From positions 1 to 40,715 of the forward strand of contig CAJOIX010000011.1 in assembly GCA_905234815.1 (NCBI GenBank): 40,715 nucleotides of DNA, given 5' to 3'. Shown here piece by piece: positions 36,285-40,715 of the stretch (its first letter is position 1; every line of letters begins with the position of its first letter). The translations under genes and the position numbers were made by a program. Below the pieces are notes generated by a model, which did not search any database, had not been told where the DNA came from, and saw only the letters and a program-made list of their open reading frames with translations. Source of the DNA: an uncultured Prevotella sp. (lineage in GTDB: Bacteria > Bacteroidota > Bacteroidia > Bacteroidales > Bacteroidaceae).

Positions 36285-36656
36285 ATGCTGTTATACCCTG
36301 AGGAGTCATACAAGATTACAGGTGCCATTTACGAGGTTCACAAAGAATTAGGTCCTGGGCTTTTGGAAAAGGTTTACCAAGAAGCCCTCGAAAAGGAATT
36401 AAAACTTCAGTGTATTCCTTTCGAGCGTGAAAAGAGCTTCACCATTATGTATAAAGGTGAAGAGCTCGAACAGAAGTACATTGCCGACTTTGTATGTTAC
36501 AACAAGATTGTTGTAGAACTAAAAGCGGTCGATGAACTCCTTCCAGTTCACCAAGCACAAGTCATTAACTATTTAGCCATTACAGGCTATAAATTAGGAC
36601 TGCTTGTGAACTTCAACGATCAAAAGATAAAACCAGAACGCATAGTTCGGTATTAG
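36285..36656 (+). CDS. GxxExxY family protein (PD-(D/E)xK-like)
   Basis: A 123-aa protein with the family signature [15 protein letters not shown] (G-x2-E-x2-Y). A PD-(D/E)xK-like core follows: an Asp in YIADFVCY and ExK in VVELKAV. Key residues are intact, so it may be an active nuclease, but no biochemical role is established that I know of. It is AT-rich compared with gmd and fcl and sits between these two functionally linked genes. Its TAG stop lies inside the right copy of the direct repeat. The arrangement indicates insertion or duplication with a 406-bp period. Confidence 0.9.
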   Translation: MLLYPEESYKITGAIYEVHKELGPGLLEKVYQEALEKELKLQCIPFEREKSFTIMYKGEELEQKYIADFVCYNKIVVELKAVDELLPVHQAQVINYLAITGYKLGLLVNFNDQKIKPERIVRY

Positions 36657-36679
36657 TGTTTTTCGAGTATTTCGATGTA
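36651..36679 (+). repeat. Right copy of the 29-bp direct repeat
   Basis: Identical over 29 bp to 36245-36273; the flanking bases differ on both sides. The first six bases encode the last Tyr and stop of the GxxExxY gene. It ends 14 nt before the fcl start. Confidence 0.97.
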
Positions 36680-36693
36680 AAAAAATAATTCTA

Positions 36694-37635
36694 ATGGAAA
36701 AGAACAGTAAGATTTATGTTGCGGGGCACCGCGGCATGGTAGGCTCTGCCATTGTGCGTGAATTAGAGCGGCAGGGCTATACCAATATCATCACACGCAC
36801 CCACAAGGAACTCGATCTGACACGGCAAGCCGATGTCGAGGAATTTTTTGCCAAGGAAAAACCCGAATACGTCTTTTTGGCAGCAGCCAAGGTAGGCGGC
36901 ATCGTGGCCAATCAAAGTGCACTGGCCGATTTCATGTACGACAACATGATTCTGGAGATGAATGTCATTCACGCCGCATGGAAGAATGGCTGTAAGAAAC
37001 TGGAATTTCTCGGTTCGTCGTGCATCTATCCACGTCTGGCACCACAGCCCATGCCTGAAAGTTGCCTGCTCACAGGCTCGCTCGAAAAGACCAACGAGGC
37101 CTATGCACTGGCCAAGATCAGCGGACTGAAATACTGCGAGTTTCTCAATCGCCAGTACGGAACAGACTATATCAGCGTGATGCCCACCAATCTCTATGGA
37201 CCCAACGACAACTATCATCCCGAGCACAGCCACGTGCTGCCTGCGCTGATTCGCCGTTTCCACGAAGCCAAAGAGCAAGGCGCCAAGAGCGTTACCTGCT
37301 GGGGCGACGGCTCGCCCCTGCGCGAATTTCTCTATGTTGACGATTTGGCCAATCTGTGCGTATTCCTGATGAACAACTACAGTGGCAATGAAACAGTCAA
37401 TGCCGGCACAGGCAAGGAATTGACCATCAAGGCGCTGACCGAGTTGGTGGCCAAAGTGGTGGGATATGAAGGCGTTATCGAGTGGGACACCACCCGTCCT
37501 AACGGCACACCGCGGAAACTCTTGGATGTATCGAAGGCCACAGCCTTAGGCTGGACCTACAAGACCGAACTGGAAGACGGAATCCGTTTGGCCTACGAAG
37601 ACTTCCTGTCAAACCCCATGCGGGCCGAGCGATAA
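36694..37635 (+). CDS. fcl: GDP-L-fucose synthase
   Basis: Epimerises and reduces GDP-4-keto-6-deoxymannose to GDP-L-fucose with NADPH. A 313-aa SDR: nucleotide motif [11 protein letters not shown] (residues 9-19), GSSCIYP (109-115) and the catalytic Tyr-x3-Lys in [11 protein letters not shown] (about 133-143). Length is normal. It completes the GDP-fucose pathway with gmd; fucose could go to capsule, O-antigen or glycoproteins. A strong terminator follows. Confidence 0.97.
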   Translation: MEKNSKIYVAGHRGMVGSAIVRELERQGYTNIITRTHKELDLTRQADVEEFFAKEKPEYVFLAAAKVGGIVANQSALADFMYDNMILEMNVIHAAWKNGCKKLEFLGSSCIYPRLAPQPMPESCLLTGSLEKTNEAYALAKISGLKYCEFLNRQYGTDYISVMPTNLYGPNDNYHPEHSHVLPALIRRFHEAKEQGAKSVTCWGDGSPLREFLYVDDLANLCVFLMNNYSGNETVNAGTGKELTIKALTELVAKVVGYEGVIEWDTTRPNGTPRKLLDVSKATALGWTYKTELEDGIRLAYEDFLSNPMRAER

Positions 37636-37659
37636 ACAAACAACAAACAAGCGATAAAC

Positions 37660-37704
37660 AAAAAGTGGCGCAGCACTGGTTTCCCCAGCCTCGCGCCACT
37701 TTTT
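37660..37704 (+). terminator. Terminator after fcl
   Basis: AAAAAGTGGCGC (37660-37671) and GCGCCACTTTTT (37693-37704) form a 12-bp perfect stem with an inner CTGG/CCAG helix; the T-tract continues as CTTTT. A 12-bp direct repeat, GCGATAAACAAA, at 37629-37640 and 37651-37662, covers the fcl stop and the start of the hairpin. Confidence 0.93.
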
Positions 37705-37776
37705 CTTTTACCTCCCCTTGACAATACAAATTGATTAAATTCCAATTATTTGCACAGTGTTAAAAGAATTATTTCG

Positions 37777-37784
37777 TAACTTTG
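37777..37784 (+). promoter_or_regulatory. -7 box upstream of the structured leader
   Basis: TAACTTTG. TTTG at 37749-37752 is 24 bp upstream, longer than the usual 19-21. If used, transcription would start near 37790, about 330 nt before the PLD-SNF2 start codon. Confidence 0.45.
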
Positions 37785-37789
37785 CCACA

Positions 37790-38123
37790 GTATCGCCCCA
37801 ACGCCGCAAATGGCACCAGCCACGGCAGAGCCCTGAGCGCAGGGCGGCGGTATGATTTTAGTTGGAAATTAATTATAGCGTTAGTGCTATATTCGATGGT
37901 GTCCTAGAACCTTGCAATTTCAATCGACATCCAATGTTTCGAATAAGTACCAGCGCCTACGTGATAGCGTGGGCTGGCCTTATCAACATGGATGGGTTTT
38001 GCAAGGACCTTAGGACATCGATAGGGGCGGTTCACGCTTCTTTTGTGTTCCAAGGTTCTTGCTTGCTGAACCCATCATCATTCGAATAGATAGTCCTTTC
38101 GCTCCTAAAACTATTGCGTAGAT
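37790..38123 (+). ncRNA. Highly structured leader or non-coding RNA upstream of the PLD-SNF2 gene
   Basis: At least five helices can be drawn by eye. (1) A three-way element: CGCCG/CGGCG (37802-06 with 37845-49) enclosing TGGC-ACCA-GCCA (37811-22) and GCCCT/AGGGC-type pairing (37830-45). (2) ATAGC/GCTAT (37875-79 with 37886-90). (3) A long hairpin 37892-38021: CGAT, GTCCTA and CCTTGCAA pair with the 3' side (TTGCAAGG 37999-38006, TAGGAC 38011-16, ATCG 38017-20), then CATCC-A-ATGTT with AACATGGATG, ATAAG/CTTAT, CCAGC/GCTGG, ACG/CGT and loop TGATAG. (4) GGTTCA/TGAACC (38029-34 with 38067-72). No convincing gene is present. It matches no RNA family I know: not tRNA, tmRNA or RNase P. Function unknown. 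Confidence 0.55.
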
Positions 38124-40715
38124 ATGGCAGACATACCTATTAATTCCCATTTTTTTACTAACCGAGATGGGAACACATTGATGAAAGAGTTTGAGGGCAT
38201 TCTGGAGAATAACCCTCAAGTGAAAAACCTTGATGCCGTTGTAGGCTTTCTCCGGGCATCAGGCTATTTCTCTTTGCGTCCCTTCCTTAATAATATTAAT
38301 AAAGTACGTATCCTGATTGGCATTGATGTTGACAAGTACATCGCCCGCGCCCATCAAAAAGGAGAACTCTTCTTTGGCGCAGAGGAAGAAGTGAAAGAAG
38401 AATGCCTGAGACTGCTGAAAGAGGACATCGAAACTTCGCACTATACCAAGAAGGTTGAGGACGGAATGCTCCAGATGGTGCAGGACTTGATTGACGGCAA
38501 ACTGGAACTTCGTGCCCATCCCTCCAAGAAGATTCATGCCAAACTCTACATTCTTTATCCCGACAATTATAACAAGCATTGCTTTGGCGCAGCGATTACA
38601 GGTAGCAGCAACCTGAGCGGCAACGGCCTGGGTATTGGTCAAGATAAACAATATGAGTTCAATGTCAAACTGGAGCGCTACGACGATGTGCAGTTTGCCA
38701 AAGACGAGTTTGAACTGTTGTGGGAAGAGGCTAAGAACGTGCCTATCAACGCAGAAGACTATCAGGGCGCACTCGACAAGACCTACCTGAAGGGCGACGT
38801 CACTCCCTACGAACTGTATATCAAGATGCTGATGGAATACTTCAGCGACCGCGTGCTGGCCATAGACCAGGAAGACCCCTTCGATATGCCTGAAGGCTAT
38901 AGCAAGTTTGACTATCAGGCAGATGCTGTAGTGGAAGGCTATCAGAAACTGATACGCTATGACGGTTTCTTCCTGGCTGATGTGGTTGGTCTTGGCAAAA
39001 CGGTCATTGCTACGATGATTGCCAAGAAGTTCCTGGTGGAGAACGGCCCCGAGCACACCAAGATTCTCGTGGTTTATCCACCAGCCGTTGAACAGAACTG
39101 GAAGACAACGTTTAAGGATTTCGGTATCGACAAATATACCCGTTTCGTAAGCAACGGCAGTCTCGCAAAGGTGCTTGACGAAGACAACTATGACTACTGG
39201 AATGCTGACGAATATGACTTGGTACTGGTTGACGAGGCTCACAAGTTCCGCAATCATACCACTGGTGCCTTCAATCAGTTGCAGGAAATCTGCAAGATGC
39301 CTCGCCTTGAAACAGGCTATATTCCGGGCTATAAGAAAAAGGTGATGCTGATTTCAGCAACGCCCATGAACAACACGCCAGCGGATATCTACTACCAGAT
39401 ACTGATGTTCCAAGACCCACGTCATTGCACCATCGATGGTGTGCCCAACCTGACAGCCTTCTTCTCGCCTTTGGTGGTGGAGTTCCGTAAGTTCCGCAAA
39501 CAGGAGAACTTCGACCTAAAAGAGTTTAAGAAGCTGGCTGAGAAAGTGCGCGACAGGGTCATCAAGCCTCTGACCGTTCGCCGTACAAGAACCGATATCG
39601 AGAACATCGCGCGATATAATAAAGATGTGAACGGATTCCCCAAAGTTGACAAGCCAATCAAGAAGGATTATGAGTTGAACGACCACTTGGCCAACCTCTT
39701 TGAGAAGGCGATGCACATTCTTGACAAAGAACTGACCTATGCCCGTTATCAGGCCATTGCCTATCTGAAGCCCGATGCTGCCCCTGGTCTCTACGACAAT
39801 GCGGAGGTTATCAGCCGCAGTTTGGCAGGCATCCGCAAAAACGGATTGGTAAAGCGTCTGGAAAGTAGCTTCTATGCTTTCTGCAAGTCGCTGAAAGCAT
39901 TCCGTCAGGCTAACGAGAACATGATAGACATGTGGGAGAATGACAAGATTTTCATTGCTCCCGACTTAGATATCAATGCGCTGATAGAGGCAGGCTGCAG
40001 CGAGGAAGAGATTGAGCAGAAGATGAACGAGAAGGCAGAGGTGAATCCCAAGAATGCCTCCTTCAAGCGCGAACACTTCGATGAGGATTACATCGAGCAA
40101 CTTAGACACGACCAAGCATTGCTTGACGATATGTGGCTGGAATGGGAATATATCGATGACGATGACGACTCGAAGTTTGCCAAGTTCGAAGACTTGCTGA
40201 AGCATGAACTATTCAAAAAGGAGCACGATCCAGAAGGAAAGATTGTGGTATTCTCAGAATCTGTTGATACGGTAGAATACCTGCAGCGACGCATTAATCG
40301 CCCAGACGTATTGGTGATTTCTTCCCAAAACCGCAGTCAACTGTTCAAGACCATCCGCGAGAACTTTGATGCCAACTGGAAACAGAGAAAAGACGACTAT
40401 AACATCATCCTGACAACAGATGTGTTGGCAGAGGGTGTCAACCTGCATCGCTCGAACATCATCATCAACTACGATACGCCTTGGAACGCTACCCGTCTGA
40501 TGCAGCGCATAGGTCGTGTGAATCGTATTGGCTCTACGGCTGGCATCATCTACAACTACGTGTTCTACCCGTCTCGTCAGGGTAATAAGGAAATCAAACT
40601 CAACCAGATTGCGTTGAGTAAGATTCAGACCTTCCACACGACGTTTGGCGAGGACAATCAGATATATTCTACTGAAGAGATTATTGACCGTGACCTCGAT
40701 AAGCTCTTCAAGGAA
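38124..40715 (+). CDS. PLD-nuclease/SNF2-family helicase, 3' end beyond window
   Basis: 864 codons are open from the ATG at 38124 to the window edge without a stop. The amino-terminal domain (about residues 1-190) is PLD-like, with one HKD-type motif (IHAKLYIL near 137, then GSSNLS). An SF2/SNF2 helicase follows: Walker A-type VVGLGKT (about 288-294), DEAH box VDEAH (369-373), SATPMNN, DVLAEGVNLHRS and the arginine-finger motif MQRIGRVNRIGS (about 790-801). Such proteins are usually found with DNA methyltransferases and other restriction or anti-phage genes in Bacteroidota; the next genes are outside the window. A long structured leader precedes it. The defence role is inference. Confidence 0.88.
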   Translation, partial: MADIPINSHFFTNRDGNTLMKEFEGILENNPQVKNLDAVVGFLRASGYFSLRPFLNNINKVRILIGIDVDKYIARAHQKGELFFGAEEEVKEECLRLLKEDIETSHYTKKVEDGMLQMVQDLIDGKLELRAHPSKKIHAKLYILYPDNYNKHCFGAAITGSSNLSGNGLGIGQDKQYEFNVKLERYDDVQFAKDEFELLWEEAKNVPINAEDYQGALDKTYLKGDVTPYELYIKMLMEYFSDRVLAIDQEDPFDMPEGYSKFDYQADAVVEGYQKLIRYDGFFLADVVGLGKTVIATMIAKKFLVENGPEHTKILVVYPPAVEQNWKTTFKDFGIDKYTRFVSNGSLAKVLDEDNYDYWNADEYDLVLVDEAHKFRNHTTGAFNQLQEICKMPRLETGYIPGYKKKVMLISATPMNNTPADIYYQILMFQDPRHCTIDGVPNLTAFFSPLVVEFRKFRKQENFDLKEFKKLAEKVRDRVIKPLTVRRTRTDIENIARYNKDVNGFPKVDKPIKKDYELNDHLANLFEKAMHILDKELTYARYQAIAYLKPDAAPGLYDNAEVISRSLAGIRKNGLVKRLESSFYAFCKSLKAFRQANENMIDMWENDKIFIAPDLDINALIEAGCSEEEIEQKMNEKAEVNPKNASFKREHFDEDYIEQLRHDQALLDDMWLEWEYIDDDDDSKFAKFEDLLKHELFKKEHDPEGKIVVFSESVDTVEYLQRRINRPDVLVISSQNRSQLFKTIRENFDANWKQRKDDYNIILTTDVLAEGVNLHRSNIIINYDTPWNATRLMQRIGRVNRIGSTAGIIYNYVFYPSRQGNKEIKLNQIALSKIQTFHTTFGEDNQIYSTEEIIDRDLDKLFKE

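Noticed and set aside
36285..36656. GxxExxY gene as a normal member of the fucose operon
   Set aside because: It is flanked by an exact 29-bp direct repeat, is AT-rich, and has no role in GDP-fucose synthesis.
37892..38021. Retron msr/msd, because of the long hairpin
   Set aside because: No reverse transcriptase gene lies between it and the helicase or elsewhere in the window. The resemblance is only in overall shape.
37862..38089. 75-codon open frame within the region before the PLD-SNF2 gene
   Set aside because: Its translation resembles no protein, it needs a TTG start, and the same bases form long complementary arms that explain the sequence better.
38259..39257. 332-codon minus-strand open frame opposite the PLD-SNF2 gene
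   Set aside because: The plus strand carries an uninterrupted frame with PLD and helicase motifs; the minus frame is its shadow.

Overview
The window reads as chromosome of a Bacteroidota bacterium, most likely a member of the Prevotellaceae. The reasons are that nearly every recognisable promoter is of the Bacteroidota type (TTTG, about 19-21 bp, TAnnTTTG) and start codons lack a conventional Shine-Dalgarno. The gene content also fits: SusB-type GH97, GH127, type I pullulanase, biosynthetic SpeA, a DcuB-type C4-dicarboxylate carrier and GMD/Fcl for GDP-fucose. The genus is inference; no search was possible.

Layout. 1-99: 3' end of a 5S rRNA and its terminator, so an rRNA operon ends here. 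240-2955: glutathione peroxidase, DcuB and a periplasmic thioredoxin-like protein. 3335-4285 (minus): ECF sigma/anti-sigma pair with a probable self-recognised ECF promoter. 4334-9078 (minus): tight operon topA-aroK-speA. 9324-13440: GH127 beta-L-arabinofuranosidase, NUDIX hydrolase, BASS-type transporter. 13648-18460: surface-glycan genes (polytopic membrane protein, GT2, flippase, LicD). 18528-22788 (minus): alpha-glucan utilisation (GH97, pullulanase). 23315-26910: glutamine synthetase family protein and two glycosyltransferases. 26960-30735 (minus): M23/LysM peptidase, RecG, DJ-1/PfpI. 31024-37635: NAD kinase, an ABC exporter coupled to a bifunctional CDP-ribitol-type enzyme, then gmd, a GxxExxY nuclease-like gene and fcl. 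37777-40715: a long structured leader followed by a PLD-nuclease/SNF2-helicase gene that runs off the window, probably the edge of a defence locus.

The parts worth most attention lie between genes. (1) A family of four intergenic elements, each with four copies of a 15-nt near-palindrome (AAAAGCATAGCTTTT) at an exact 22-nt period. (2) An AT-rich GxxExxY gene inserted between gmd and fcl and bounded by a perfect 29-bp direct repeat. (3) A roughly 330-nt highly structured region upstream of the PLD-SNF2 gene, with a 130-nt hairpin and a competing helix. (4) A minus-strand promoter-terminator unit upstream of pullulanase that looks like a small RNA of about 200 nt. It carries a segment complementary to a motif (CCTAAACAAT) found in the leaders of dcuB and the M23 gene and, with one change, in the tail of the sigma operon.

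The glycan genes could work together. LicD (17570) belongs to the nucleotidyltransferase-like family that transfers phospho-polyols or phosphocholine, and the bifunctional enzyme at 33693 resembles CDP-ribitol synthases. GDP-fucose is supplied by gmd/fcl, and the glycosyltransferases, flippase and ABC exporter would assemble and move the polymer.
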